DNA of 64,000 nt from Bacteroidales bacterium. GTDB taxonomy: Bacteria > Bacteroidota > Bacteroidia > Bacteroidales > F082. A program made the translations under genes and the position numbers. Location: contig JAFPWT010000008.1 in the NCBI GenBank assembly GCA_017394865.1, positions 124,001 to 188,000 of the forward strand. Direction: 5' to 3'. The notes beneath the pieces are model-generated. The model made no database searches. It was not told the origin of the DNA and saw only the letters and a list, made by a program, of their open reading frames with translations. Shown piece after piece: positions 1 through 8,415 of the stretch. Within the stretch, counting starts at the first letter, position 1; the number at the start of each line of letters is the position of its first letter.

Positions 1-587
1 CGTTCCACATAGCGGGTAAAGAGCGCGTCGGCTTCCTGCTTTTGTTCAGCCAAGATCTGCTTGATGCCGTCGTCGGATGATTTCTGCAGTTCCAGCTCCC
101 AACGGACCAGCTTTTTATAGAGAGTAATCCACTCGTCGTAATTCAGGTTGTTGTTCAGCTCCATGGCGATGCTACGGAACTCTTGCTGGTAGCTGAGGGT
201 CGACTTCTCGTCGCGGAGCTTGCGGTTTTCAAGGTTACGCTTGAGCGACAGAAGGATTTGGTTGGGGTTGACCGGCTTGATGAGGTAGTCGGCAATGTTG
301 GAGCCGATGGCCGACTCCATAATGGTTTCCTCCTCGCTCTTGGTGATCATCACCACAGGGAGGTTGGGGTATTCGCGTTTGATGACTTCGAGGGCCTCTA
401 TTCCGCTTACGCCAGGCATCTGCTCATCGAGAAACACGATGTCGAACGGGCGTTCGCGGACCAAGTCGATGGCATCGGCGCCGCTGTTGGCGGTAACAAC
501 CTCGTAGCCTTTCTGTTCCAGAAACATGATATGGGGCTTCAGAAGGTCAATTTCGTCGTCAGCCCAGAGAATGGTGGTTTTATCCAT
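1..587 (-). CDS. porX: PorX-like response regulator (3' end cut off by window edge)
   Basis: N-terminal ~195 residues of a two-component response regulator. The receiver domain has the acidic pair D10-D11, the phospho-acceptor D54 in VFLDEQMPG, the conserved Thr in VVMITK and the Lys in YLIKPVNP. After the receiver domain (about 1-120) a helical region follows, as in PorX, where a PglZ-type domain comes next; that part is outside the window. PorX with the sensor PorY controls the type IX secretion system in Bacteroidota, which fits the T9SS cargo genes in this window. The start ATG at 587 lies 30 bases after a minus-strand TATCTTTG box (617-624). The receiver domain is seen directly; the PorX name rests on close resemblance of the first 60 residues and is an inference for the missing half. 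Confidence 0.8.
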   Translation of the reverse strand, partial: MDKTTILWADDEIDLLKPHIMFLEQKGYEVVTANSGADAIDLVRERPFDIVFLDEQMPGVSGIEALEVIKREYPNLPVVMITKSEEETIMESAIGSNIADYLIKPVNPNQILLSLKRNLENRKLRDEKSTLSYQQEFRSIAMELNNNLNYDEWITLYKKLVRWELELQKSSDDGIKQILAEQKQEADALFTRYVE

Positions 588-616
588 AGATTAAAAATTC
601 AATTTATGATTTAACG

Positions 617-644
617 CAAAGATAGCAATTATATTGTATTTTTG
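617..644. promoter_or_regulatory. Divergent promoter pair (porX / HD hydrolase)
   Basis: Two Bacteroidota -7 boxes face away from each other with only 12 bases between them: TATCTTTG on the minus strand (617-624) for porX and TATTTTTG on the plus strand (637-644) for the HD gene. Each core promoter must use the other one's region as its -33 zone, so the two genes may compete for polymerase. Confidence 0.65.
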
Positions 645-648
645 CGGC

Positions 649-1890
649 ATGAATACAAACAAGAAAAAAATCGTCAACGATCCGATTTACGGATTTGTCA
701 GTATCCCTGACGAGTTGCATTTCGATATTATCGAGCATCCTTATTTTCAAAGACTTCGTCGTATCAAGCAGGTCAGTTTGACCAATCTGGTCTATCCCGG
801 GGCCAACCACACACGGTTCGCCCACAGTTTGGGAGCGATGCACCTGATGCGTCGTGCCGTACAGCTATTGCGGAGGAAGGGGTATGAGATCAGCGACGAG
901 GAGCTTGAGGCTGCCTCGCTGGCCATTCTGCTTCACGACAGCGGACACGGACCGTTCTCGCACACCTTGGAAAACAGCATTGTTTCGGGCATCACCCACG
1001 AAGACCTCTCGCTGCTTCTCATGAAGAAGTTCAACGAGCTTCACGACGGCAGGTTGGATATGGCCATCAATATCTTCACGGGACAATATGAGAAAGGATT
1101 CCTGAGCAAACTCATCTCAAGCCAGTTGGATGTGGACCGTATCGACTACCTGAAGCGCGACAGCTTTTTCACTGGTGTGGCTGAAGGCAACGTGAACGCC
1201 GAACGCCTGTTGGACATGATGGAGGTGGTGGGCAACGAACTGGCCATCGAGGCCAAGGGAATCTATTCGGTGGAGAGTTTCCTGGTGTCGCGCCGCATCA
1301 TGTACTGGCAGGTCTACATGCACAAGACGGTGCTGAGTGCCGAATACATGTTACGTGAGATCCTGAAGCGGGCGAGGCTCATCAGCCAGGATCGCGACTT
1401 GCCGGCCACCCCTGCCCTGTCGTACTTCCTGAGGCACCAAGGCAATTTCGACGAGGCTGACCATTTGGACGAGGTCTTGGAGGCTTTCGGACGACTCGAC
1501 GACTTCGACGTGATGACAGCGGTGAAGCTGTGGAGCGACGATCCAGACTTTGTGCTCAGCGAGCTCTGCCGCAGGCTTATCAACCGGCAGTTGTTTAAGA
1601 TCGAGATTGCGCAGGAGCCTTTTGATCCTGCCTACAAGGACGAAATCCTGCACCGCATCGCCGAGCACTACGGCATCACGCTTTACGACGCCAGTTTCAT
1701 GTTGCTGCAAGGCATCTCATCGAACCACGCCTACCATCCCAAGAAGTCGGCCATCAACATCCTTTACAAGGACGGCACCGTCAAAGACATCAGCGTGGCT
1801 TCCGACCAGTTGAACATCTCGGTACTCTCGCAGCCCGTCATCAAGCACTTCATCTGCTATCCCAAGGAACTGAAAATGAACGGAAAATAA
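649..1890 (+). CDS. HD-domain phosphohydrolase (SamHD1/dGTPase-like)
   Basis: 413-residue HD-superfamily metal-dependent phosphohydrolase. Metal ligands visible: H59 in FAHSLGAMH, H96-D97 in LLHDSGHGPFSH, and a later Asp in SSQLDVDRIDYL, the pattern of the YdhJ/SamHD1-like group (COG1078). Such proteins hydrolyse (d)NTPs or nucleotides; the substrate here is unknown. The upstream TTG at 634 is in frame but lies in the promoter box (637-644), so the ATG at 649 is taken as the start; this leaves only 4 bases between the -7 box and the ATG, so the mRNA would be leaderless or nearly so. Faces away from porX; not obviously in an operon. Confidence 0.85.
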   Translation: MNTNKKKIVNDPIYGFVSIPDELHFDIIEHPYFQRLRRIKQVSLTNLVYPGANHTRFAHSLGAMHLMRRAVQLLRRKGYEISDEELEAASLAILLHDSGHGPFSHTLENSIVSGITHEDLSLLLMKKFNELHDGRLDMAINIFTGQYEKGFLSKLISSQLDVDRIDYLKRDSFFTGVAEGNVNAERLLDMMEVVGNELAIEAKGIYSVESFLVSRRIMYWQVYMHKTVLSAEYMLREILKRARLISQDRDLPATPALSYFLRHQGNFDEADHLDEVLEAFGRLDDFDVMTAVKLWSDDPDFVLSELCRRLINRQLFKIEIAQEPFDPAYKDEILHRIAEHYGITLYDASFMLLQGISSNHAYHPKKSAINILYKDGTVKDISVASDQLNISVLSQPVIKHFICYPKELKMNGK

Positions 1891-1952
1891 TTTTTTTCAG
1901 TTTTTCATGAAACATTTTGGAAAAACCGCTACTTACAGTTGCCGATGAACAA

Positions 1953-1991
1953 AAAAAATGACTGGATGGGGCCGTCGCGGCAGCATCCAGT
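1953..1991 (-). terminator. Intrinsic terminator after the HTH gene
   Basis: Stem ACTGGATG/CATCCAGT (1961-1968 with 1984-1991) followed on the minus strand by a run of eight T. It ends transcription of the HTH gene. A second small inverted repeat CATTAG/CTAATG (2012-2017 with 2025-2030) lies between it and that gene. Confidence 0.7.
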
Positions 1992-2041
1992 CTGTCGAGA
2001 TACAAATGAACCATTAGCTTGCAACTAATGATGAAAAAACC

Positions 2042-2299
2042 CTATTCAAAGTTTAGATACATTTGAAGAAAATCCTCATAATGATCATGCATTTTCTGGG
2101 AAATATCCTTGAAAAAGTCATGATCCATGACGATGCTGATCTTGATCAGCAGAGCGACGTCGAGACTATTACGTTCGAAGATTTTGTAGATACTACTACG
2201 CTCCATCTTGATGGTGCGTGCGAGCCAGGAAACACTGCGCCCTTGGGACTTCAGCTCCCTTTTAATCATGTTACCGAGATGAATTGTTTGTCTTTCCAT
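2042..2299 (-). CDS. Small HTH (XRE-like) DNA-binding protein
   Basis: 85 residues. The segment GRSVSWLARTIKMERSSIYK (about 20-39) looks like a Cro/CI-type helix-turn-helix, followed by a region rich in acidic and aromatic residues. A regulator is likely but its target cannot be told. A TATTTTTG box on the minus strand at 2326-2333 lies 27 bases before the ATG, and a terminator follows, so it appears to be a single-gene unit. The surrounding intergenic DNA (2300-2445) is very AT-rich; apart from the promoter I see nothing in it. Confidence 0.7.
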   Translation of the reverse strand: MERQTIHLGNMIKRELKSQGRSVSWLARTIKMERSSIYKIFERNSLDVALLIKISIVMDHDFFKDISQKMHDHYEDFLQMYLNFE

Positions 2300-2445
2300 T
2301 TTGTGTCAAAATTTGAATAACGACACAAAAATAGTATTTTTTACAATAATACAAACAATTTTAGAAAAATATTTTTAAAAAAGTGATTTTTTTAAAGCTA
2401 TACCTATATTAATATTATACTGTTTATTGATAGGTCATAGACTAG

Positions 2446-3210
2446 TTACACTTCAAAACTTAAACCGTCGTATGCGAGACACATATTGTGAGGTAATTCC
2501 GCATTCACATCTACAGCCTTGCCAATCTGATGGCTGCAATGGGTAAACCAAGCCTTCTTCACCTGAAGTTGCGTAGCCATCTCCACCGCTTGCTGGAGGT
2601 TGATGTGAGAATAGTGTAGATTGTGGCCCAACGCCTCAACAATAAGATACTCCACCCCTTGAAGCCGCTCCATCAAATGCGTGCTGACCTCGCTCAAGTC
2701 GGTGACATAGGCAAATTTACCGATACGGAAGGCATAACAGGTCAGCGTGTAATGCTTCATTTTGATTGGCTCCACATGAAGGTCACCGAAGTCGAACGGC
2801 GTCTCGTCGATAAGATGTACATCGTAGGTAGGTGCGCCGGGATAGAGGTGTTCCTGGAAAGCATAAGAGAACTCACGCTTGATCTCGGGCAACGACGTAC
2901 TGTCGACAAACAAAGGCATCGGCTTGTTGCCCTGCTTGAAAATGAAAGGCCTTACATCGTCAAGTCCCCCGATATGATCCTTGTGCTCGTGGGTGATGAA
3001 CACTGCGTCCAAATGATCGATCCCCTCACGCAGCATCTGCTGTCGGAAATCGGGACCTGCATCCACCGCCACGGTCACCTGACTGGTACGGATCAAGATA
3101 GAGGTCCGCGTCCGCTTGTCGCGAGGGTCTTTCGACATGCATACCGGACACTGGCATCCAATCACTGGGACGCCTTGCGAGGTACCGCTGCCTAAAACCG
3201 TTATCAGCAT
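2446..3210 (-). CDS. MBL-fold metallohydrolase (PhnP/lipB-associated type)
   Basis: 254-residue metallo-beta-lactamase-fold hydrolase. Shows the metal-binding HEHKDHIGG motif (HxHxDH), the N-terminal GSGTSQGVPVIGC with the CQCPVC cysteine cluster typical of the PhnP-like group, and later HYSHINLQQ. PhnP relatives are cyclic phosphodiesterases; the Bacteroidota versions are mostly uncharacterised, so only hydrolase is claimed. An in-frame ATG at 3237 lies upstream of or in the -7 box (3226-3233), so the ATG at 3210 is the more likely start. Divergent from the DUF6913 gene. Confidence 0.85.
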   Translation of the reverse strand: MLITVLGSGTSQGVPVIGCQCPVCMSKDPRDKRTRTSILIRTSQVTVAVDAGPDFRQQMLREGIDHLDAVFITHEHKDHIGGLDDVRPFIFKQGNKPMPLFVDSTSLPEIKREFSYAFQEHLYPGAPTYDVHLIDETPFDFGDLHVEPIKMKHYTLTCYAFRIGKFAYVTDLSEVSTHLMERLQGVEYLIVEALGHNLHYSHINLQQAVEMATQLQVKKAWFTHCSHQIGKAVDVNAELPHNMCLAYDGLSFEV

Positions 3211-3225
3211 CGCTAAATTTTTGCG

Positions 3226-3263
3226 CAAAAATAACATTATTAAATAAGAAATCGCTATTTTTG
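3226..3263. promoter_or_regulatory. Divergent promoter pair (MBL hydrolase / DUF6913-dapA)
   Basis: TATTTTTG on the minus strand (3226-3233) and TATTTTTG on the plus strand (3256-3263), 22 bases apart, each serving one of the divergent genes. Confidence 0.65.
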
Positions 3264-3287
3264 CCGAATTAATTCTTCGATACCCCC

Positions 3288-3821
3288 ATGTTCGAAAAAC
3301 TGAGATATAGAATCCTAAGACGCTCCATCAAGCAGTTTATCGCGGAAAAGAAAGGCTGTCGTATGCCTGATCTCGAAAAGCTCGGCTCGGCTATCATCGT
3401 CCTCGAAGACCTTGACAAGGAGACAGTACGCTCCATCGAAGAACGCGTGAAGGAGCTCTTCGGCATCAGCAAAATCCGATTCATCATCATCACCGAGAAA
3501 GCCTCAAACAACGTCCTGCTCAGCGACCAGTACTGCGAGGTGACCACCAAGGACTTCGGTTTCATGAAGGTGCTGAAGAAGGAGAAGCAGGAGGAGATCC
3601 ACAAGTTGCCCATGACCCACCTCATCGTCAACATGGCCAAGACCCATCTCGCCATCGGCGACTACCTTGCCACCCTCCCCAACGCCTCCTTCCGGGTCAG
3701 CATGACGAAAAGCGACTACTACGGCATCTACGACCTTATCATCGACAGCGGAAGCAATTCCAACCCAGTGAAAGACGTTGAAGCGCTATACAAATATCTC
3801 AAGGCATTAACGGGAAAGTAA
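3288..3821 (+). CDS. DUF6913-family protein
   Basis: 177 residues, no signal peptide or membrane segment. The sequence (EDLDKETVRS, LPMTHLIVNM, SMTKSDYYGIYDLIID) matches my memory of a family found in Bacteroidota next to dapA (DUF6913). Function unknown. It is first in an apparent operon with dapA (11-base gap) and the M14 peptidase, behind the plus-strand promoter at 3256-3263. Confidence 0.6.
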   Translation: MFEKLRYRILRRSIKQFIAEKKGCRMPDLEKLGSAIIVLEDLDKETVRSIEERVKELFGISKIRFIIITEKASNNVLLSDQYCEVTTKDFGFMKVLKKEKQEEIHKLPMTHLIVNMAKTHLAIGDYLATLPNASFRVSMTKSDYYGIYDLIIDSGSNSNPVKDVEALYKYLKALTGK

Positions 3822-3832
3822 AAAAACAGAAA

Positions 3833-4720
3833 ATGGAAAACATTTTTAAAGGAACAGGTATTGCGCTGATAACGCCATTCAACGAGGATTTCTCCGTTGA
3901 TTACAAGGCGTTGGAGCGTATCGTCAACCATGTCATCGACGGAGGTGCCGATTTCCTAGTGGCTTTGGGAACCACCTCTGAGGCTCCTACCCTCTCTGCC
4001 GAGGAAAAGAAACAAGTTGTTGCCACTATATTGAAGACCAACAACGGTCGTCTCCCTGTGTTGCTTGGCATGGGTGGCAACAACACCCAAGCCGTCGTCG
4101 AATCCATCAAAGTGCAAGACTTCACCGGCATCCAAGGCATCTTGAGTGTCGTCCCCTACTATAACAAGCCCAACCAACGCGGCATGAAGGCCCACTTCAA
4201 GGCCATCGCCGATGCAAGCCCTGTACCCGTGATCCTCTATAACGTGCCAGGTCGTGTAGGAGTGAATATGCAAGCCGCCACCTGCGTGGAACTGGCCCAG
4301 CATCCCAACATCATCGCCGTCAAAGAGGCCTCGGGCAACCTGCAACAGATCATGGAGATCCTCCGCGACAAGCCTGCCGACTTCGATGTGCTCTCAGGTG
4401 ATGACGGCATCACCCAACCGCTGATGACCCTCGGCGCCAAAGGCGTGATCTCAGTGGCCGCCAACGCTTACACCAGGCCTTTCAGCAAGATGATGCACGC
4501 CGTGATGAACGGCCGCACCGACGAGTCGCTCCGCCTGCATTACGCTATGATGCGGATGAACCAGCTCATCTTTGCCGACGGTAATCCCGCTGGCATCAAA
4601 TACCTCATGAGCCTGATGGGCCTCTGCAAAAACGTGCTGAGGCTGCCGCTGATTCCCGTATCAGAAAAAGTTCAGCAAGACATTGAAAACGAATACAATA
4701 ATAACAGCATACTAAAATGA
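3833..4720 (+). CDS. dapA: 4-hydroxy-tetrahydrodipicolinate synthase
   Basis: 295-residue class I aldolase that condenses pyruvate with aspartate semialdehyde, the first step of the diaminopimelate/lysine branch, in the cytoplasm. The Schiff-base Lys is K164 (IIAVKEASGN) and the catalytic Tyr is Y136 (VILYNVPGR), with GTTSEAPTLS near residue 46 forming the substrate pocket. Length is normal for the family. Its stop overlaps the next ATG in an ATGA, so the secreted peptidase is translationally coupled to a lysine gene, an unusual pairing that may simply reflect compact gene packing. Confidence 0.95.
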   Translation: MENIFKGTGIALITPFNEDFSVDYKALERIVNHVIDGGADFLVALGTTSEAPTLSAEEKKQVVATILKTNNGRLPVLLGMGGNNTQAVVESIKVQDFTGIQGILSVVPYYNKPNQRGMKAHFKAIADASPVPVILYNVPGRVGVNMQAATCVELAQHPNIIAVKEASGNLQQIMEILRDKPADFDVLSGDDGITQPLMTLGAKGVISVAANAYTRPFSKMMHAVMNGRTDESLRLHYAMMRMNQLIFADGNPAGIKYLMSLMGLCKNVLRLPLIPVSEKVQQDIENEYNNNSILK

Positions 4721-7245
4721 AAAGAAATTTATTGATCGTGCTCTTCCTCCTTCTGACCGCTGGAGTATACGCACAGAAAACCAACTTGAATCAGCTCATG
4801 CAGGAACGCAATGAGTATTATTTCACCTTTGAGTTGAGTGGCAACGACAATTTGCAGCAGATTGCCCATGCCATCTCCATAGACCGCGTCGACGGCAACG
4901 TTGTGACGGCCTACGCCAACAATGAAGAATTCGCCAACTTCCAGAAACTCGGCTATAACGTCACCCTCCAGACCCCACCTTCGATGCTTGAAAAAGCCGT
5001 TATGTGGGATGGCAGCAACCGCGCCGCATACGACTGGGACGCCTATCCGACCTACGAGGCCTACGAGAGCATGATGTTCCAATTTGCCACCGACCATCCC
5101 GATAAATGCGAGATCATCACCCTTGGCACCTTGGCGAGCAACCGCAAGATCTTGATCGCCCACATCAACAATGGCAGTGGCGAAGGCAAGCCAAAGTTCC
5201 TCTACACCTCCACCATCCACGGCGACGAGACTACCGGCTGGATGCTGATGCTCCGCTTGATCGACTACATCCTTGAGAACCCCACCCTGCCCGAGTGCGC
5301 CAACGTTCTTGAGAACATCGATCTTTACATTGGACCCAACACCAACCCCGACGGTACTTTCCACGGCGGAAACAGCACCGTGAACGGTGCCACCCGTTAT
5401 AACGTCAATGGCGTGGACATGAACCGTAACTATGCCGACCCTCATGGAGGACCACACCCTGATGGACACGAGTACCAACTGGAAACCCAATGGTTCATGC
5501 AGTTTGCCCAAGACAACGCCTTTGTGATGGGTGCCAACTACCACGGTGGCGAAGAGGTGATGAACTATCCCTGGGACAACACTTATACTCTTCATGCTGA
5601 TGACGCATGGTATCAACTCATCAGTCATGAATATGCCGACCTTTGCCATCAAGTGAACTCCGGCTACATGACCGCTTACAACAATGGCGTCACCAACGGT
5701 GCCCAGTGGTATATGATTGGCGGTGGCCGTCAGGACTACATGAACGGTTATGCCCAATGCCGCGAGATGACCATCGAGTGCTCCAATACCAAATGCCCCA
5801 GCGGAAGCCAAATGCCTAGCTTCTGGAACATTAACAAGAACTCAATGTTCACCTTCATGAACCAGTGCCTCTACGGCATCCACGGCACCGTGACCGACCA
5901 AAACACCAAGCAACCTCTTGAAGCCACCATCACCATCACGGGACACGACGACGAGTATTCCGTGGTAGGGAGCCATCTTCCCGCCGGTGACTTCCACCGT
6001 CCCATCAAGGCTGGCACCTACACCCTGACCTTCACGGCCAATGGCTACTATCCCCATCAGGAGACCGTCACCGTGGCCGACGGTGAGACCGTTGAACTGA
6101 ACGTGCAACTCGAAGCCGGCGAGGGCATCCTCCCCGACTTCACTGCTAGCACTATCGCCGTCTCCCTTGGCGGCACCGTCAACTTCACCGACCAGACCTG
6201 GGGTGCCAACTTAGTAAGCTGGGAATGGACCTTTGAAGGCGGTACACCGAGCACTTCAACCGCACAAAATCCCACTGGTATCAGGTACAACGAGGTTGGC
6301 GACTACGATGTCACTTTAGCAGTCACCAACGCCAACGGACAGACCGAGACTGTCACCAAGCACAATTACATCAGCGTGACCGAGTCCTACAACATGCAAA
6401 ACACTACCATCACTACCTGCAGTGCCCTGTTCTATGACGACGGCGGCCCGAACCTCGACTATGGCAACAACATGAGTGTGGTCATGACCTTCTTGCCTGA
6501 AACGCCAGGCGGCATTCTCGAGGTCATCTTCAACAGCTTCAATGTGGAAAACAACTACGACTTCCTCTATATCTACGATGGGACTAGCACCACTGCCACT
6601 CAGATTGGACAATACACTGGAAACGCCTCCCCGGGCACAGTGACTGCCACCAATGAAGCAGGTGCCTTGACCTTCAAGTTCACCTCCGACGGTAGCCTGA
6701 CCAAGCCCGGCTGGGACGCTGTTATCCATTGTACTGGCATTACCTATGAGCCACTCGTTGTGGAGGTCATCGCCCAACCCGAAGTCATCGAAGAAGGCAC
6801 CTCCTCGCAGTTGGTCGCCACTGTCACCGGCGGCGACGGTGAATACACCTACCTGTGGGAACCCGCCGAGACGCTCGACAACCCCAACATCAGCAACCCT
6901 GTAGCCACTCCCACCGAGCCTGAGACCGTCTATAAAGTCACCATCACCGACGGACAAGGTACCGTCGCAAGCGGAGAAGTCACCGTCAGCATCAGCAACT
7001 GGGCGCTAGGTGAAAGCAACCTCGACAACCTGAAGGTGTATCCCAACCCCACCAAGGGTGTCATCCGCATCGAAGGCATCAGCACCCCGACCACCTACAG
7101 GCTCTTCAACAGCACTGGACAAATCATCCTTGAAGGCCTGGCCGAGGGCGACCTCCGCATCGAACCCAAATTGAGCACGGGTGTCTATTTTATGGAACTC
7201 TCCAACAGTTTGGGCGTTTCAACCAGGAAAATCGTTGTCGAATAA
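4717..7245 (+). CDS. Secreted M14 zinc carboxypeptidase with PKD, CUB and T9SS domains
   Basis: 842 residues. Order: signal peptide (1-19, cut after AYA/AQ), a propeptide-like region, M14 peptidase domain (about 105-385) with zinc ligands H168 and E171 (IHGDE) and H276, substrate Arg R237 in MNRN, and catalytic E354 (MTIEC); a carboxypeptidase-regulatory-like beta domain (388-470), a PKD domain (475-560), a CUB-like domain (565-675), an Ig-like segment, and a T9SS type A sorting domain starting with LKVYPNPTKG and ending KIVVE. Exported through Sec, then T9SS, to act on proteins or peptides outside the cell. All catalytic residues are present. Confidence 0.92.
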   Translation: MKRNLLIVLFLLLTAGVYAQKTNLNQLMQERNEYYFTFELSGNDNLQQIAHAISIDRVDGNVVTAYANNEEFANFQKLGYNVTLQTPPSMLEKAVMWDGSNRAAYDWDAYPTYEAYESMMFQFATDHPDKCEIITLGTLASNRKILIAHINNGSGEGKPKFLYTSTIHGDETTGWMLMLRLIDYILENPTLPECANVLENIDLYIGPNTNPDGTFHGGNSTVNGATRYNVNGVDMNRNYADPHGGPHPDGHEYQLETQWFMQFAQDNAFVMGANYHGGEEVMNYPWDNTYTLHADDAWYQLISHEYADLCHQVNSGYMTAYNNGVTNGAQWYMIGGGRQDYMNGYAQCREMTIECSNTKCPSGSQMPSFWNINKNSMFTFMNQCLYGIHGTVTDQNTKQPLEATITITGHDDEYSVVGSHLPAGDFHRPIKAGTYTLTFTANGYYPHQETVTVADGETVELNVQLEAGEGILPDFTASTIAVSLGGTVNFTDQTWGANLVSWEWTFEGGTPSTSTAQNPTGIRYNEVGDYDVTLAVTNANGQTETVTKHNYISVTESYNMQNTTITTCSALFYDDGGPNLDYGNNMSVVMTFLPETPGGILEVIFNSFNVENNYDFLYIYDGTSTTATQIGQYTGNASPGTVTATNEAGALTFKFTSDGSLTKPGWDAVIHCTGITYEPLVVEVIAQPEVIEEGTSSQLVATVTGGDGEYTYLWEPAETLDNPNISNPVATPTEPETVYKVTITDGQGTVASGEVTVSISNWALGESNLDNLKVYPNPTKGVIRIEGISTPTTYRLFNSTGQIILEGLAEGDLRIEPKLSTGVYFMELSNSLGVSTRKIVVE

Positions 7246-7256
7246 CAAAAAAATAG

Positions 7257-7264
7257 TATTTTTG
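7257..7264 (+). promoter_or_regulatory. -7 box for bamD operon
   Basis: TATTTTTG, with only 4 bases before the bamD ATG at 7269. Same geometry as at 637-649, so the transcript is probably leaderless or nearly so. Confidence 0.6.
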
Positions 7265-7268
7265 CCGC

Positions 7269-8069
7269 ATGTTTTATCGTAGGTTTCTCATAGGGCTTTT
7301 GTTTTGTCTGATATGCTGCACTTCGTGCAACGATTTCAACCGTATCCTCAAAAGCACCGACAACGACATAAAATATGAGGTGGCCATGGATTACTACGAC
7401 CGCAAGGACTACAACCATGCGCTGCAGCTCTTCGACCTTTTGAGCAATGCCTTCCGCAACACTCCCAAAGGCGAGATGATCACCTATCGCACCGCCATGT
7501 GCTATTACATGACCTACGATTACGAGATTGCGTCCTACTATTTCAACAAATTCGTCAATACCTATCCCTTCTCGAAAGATGCCGAGCGAGCTGCGTTCAT
7601 GAATGCGTATTGCAGCTACATGGTTTCACCGAATGTCACGCTCGACCAGCAGAATACATTAACGGCCATCAACCATATCGAGTCATACATCGAGCATTTC
7701 CCCGATGGCGATAGCGTCCCGAGGGCCAAGGAGCTGCTTGCCGACCTCAACAACAAGCTGGAGGAGAAGGACTACAACATCTGCATCCTCTATTACCGCA
7801 TGGAGAATTACAATGCTGCCATTACCTGTTTCGAGAATCTGCTGAAGAAGTATCCGAACACCTCGCATCGCGAGGAGATTCTCAGTGACATGGCGAAGAC
7901 GTACTACTATTATGCGGAAAACAGCGTCCAAGAGAAGCAAAAAGAACGCTACGAGGCCTGCATCGAGCGATACAACACGCTCAGCTACCTCTATCCTGAC
8001 AGCCCCCGCTTGAAAGAAACCGCAAACATCGCCGAAAAAGCAAGAAAGAAATTAGAAAACTTACAATAA
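7269..8069 (+). CDS. bamD: Outer membrane assembly lipoprotein BamD
   Basis: 266 residues. Lipoprotein signal with the lipid-bearing Cys at about C20 (CCTSC), followed by TPR-like helical repeats (DYYDRKDYNHALQLFD, YYFNKFVNTYPFSKDAERA, CFENLLKKYPNTSHREE). BamD is the essential lipoprotein partner of BamA in inserting beta-barrel proteins. The length and the repeats in pairs are typical. First gene of a run with rpoZ (6-base gap), the DUF4835 gene and recN, the order seen in many Bacteroidota. Confidence 0.9.
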   Translation: MFYRRFLIGLLFCLICCTSCNDFNRILKSTDNDIKYEVAMDYYDRKDYNHALQLFDLLSNAFRNTPKGEMITYRTAMCYYMTYDYEIASYYFNKFVNTYPFSKDAERAAFMNAYCSYMVSPNVTLDQQNTLTAINHIESYIEHFPDGDSVPRAKELLADLNNKLEEKDYNICILYYRMENYNAAITCFENLLKKYPNTSHREEILSDMAKTYYYYAENSVQEKQKERYEACIERYNTLSYLYPDSPRLKETANIAEKARKKLENLQ

Positions 8070-8075
8070 AATACC

Positions 8076-8411
8076 ATGGATTTCAAGAAAATCAGAACCG
8101 AAACGACGGTGGTTACCCGTCAGAAAGACCAATTCTACAAAGGCACAGGCAACATCTACGAGACCGTGGCCATCCTGACCAAACGCGCCAACCAGATTGC
8201 CACCGAGATGAAAGAGGAACTCAACAAGAAGATTGAGGAGTTCACCACCAACAACGACAGTCTTGAGGAAGTGTTCGAGAACCGTGAGCAGATTGAGATC
8301 GCCAAGTTCTACGAGCGCCTGCCTAAGCCCACCCTGATTGCCATCCACGAATTTCTCCACGACGAGATCTACTTCCGCAACCCAAGCAAGGACGCCCAGG
8401 ACGATTTCTAA
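8076..8411 (+). CDS. rpoZ: RNA polymerase omega subunit (Rpb6-like)
   Basis: 111-residue Bacteroidota-type omega. The region YETVAILTKRANQIATEMKE carries the omega/Rpb6 signature (KRANQIA), which clamps the beta-prime C-terminus and helps polymerase assembly. The acidic C-terminal part is longer than in E. coli omega, as usual in this phylum. Sits 6 bases after bamD and 4 bases before the next gene, so it is co-transcribed with the envelope genes rather than with rpoBC. Confidence 0.85.
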   Translation: MDFKKIRTETTVVTRQKDQFYKGTGNIYETVAILTKRANQIATEMKEELNKKIEEFTTNNDSLEEVFENREQIEIAKFYERLPKPTLIAIHEFLHDEIYFRNPSKDAQDDF

Positions 8412-8415
8412 TCCC

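Noticed and set aside
634..648. TTG start for the HD hydrolase
   Set aside because: Overlaps the -7 promoter box, so it cannot be in the transcript.
4729..5811. 360-codon minus-strand frame opposite the M14 peptidase
   Set aside because: Shadow; the plus strand has the full peptidase with catalytic residues.
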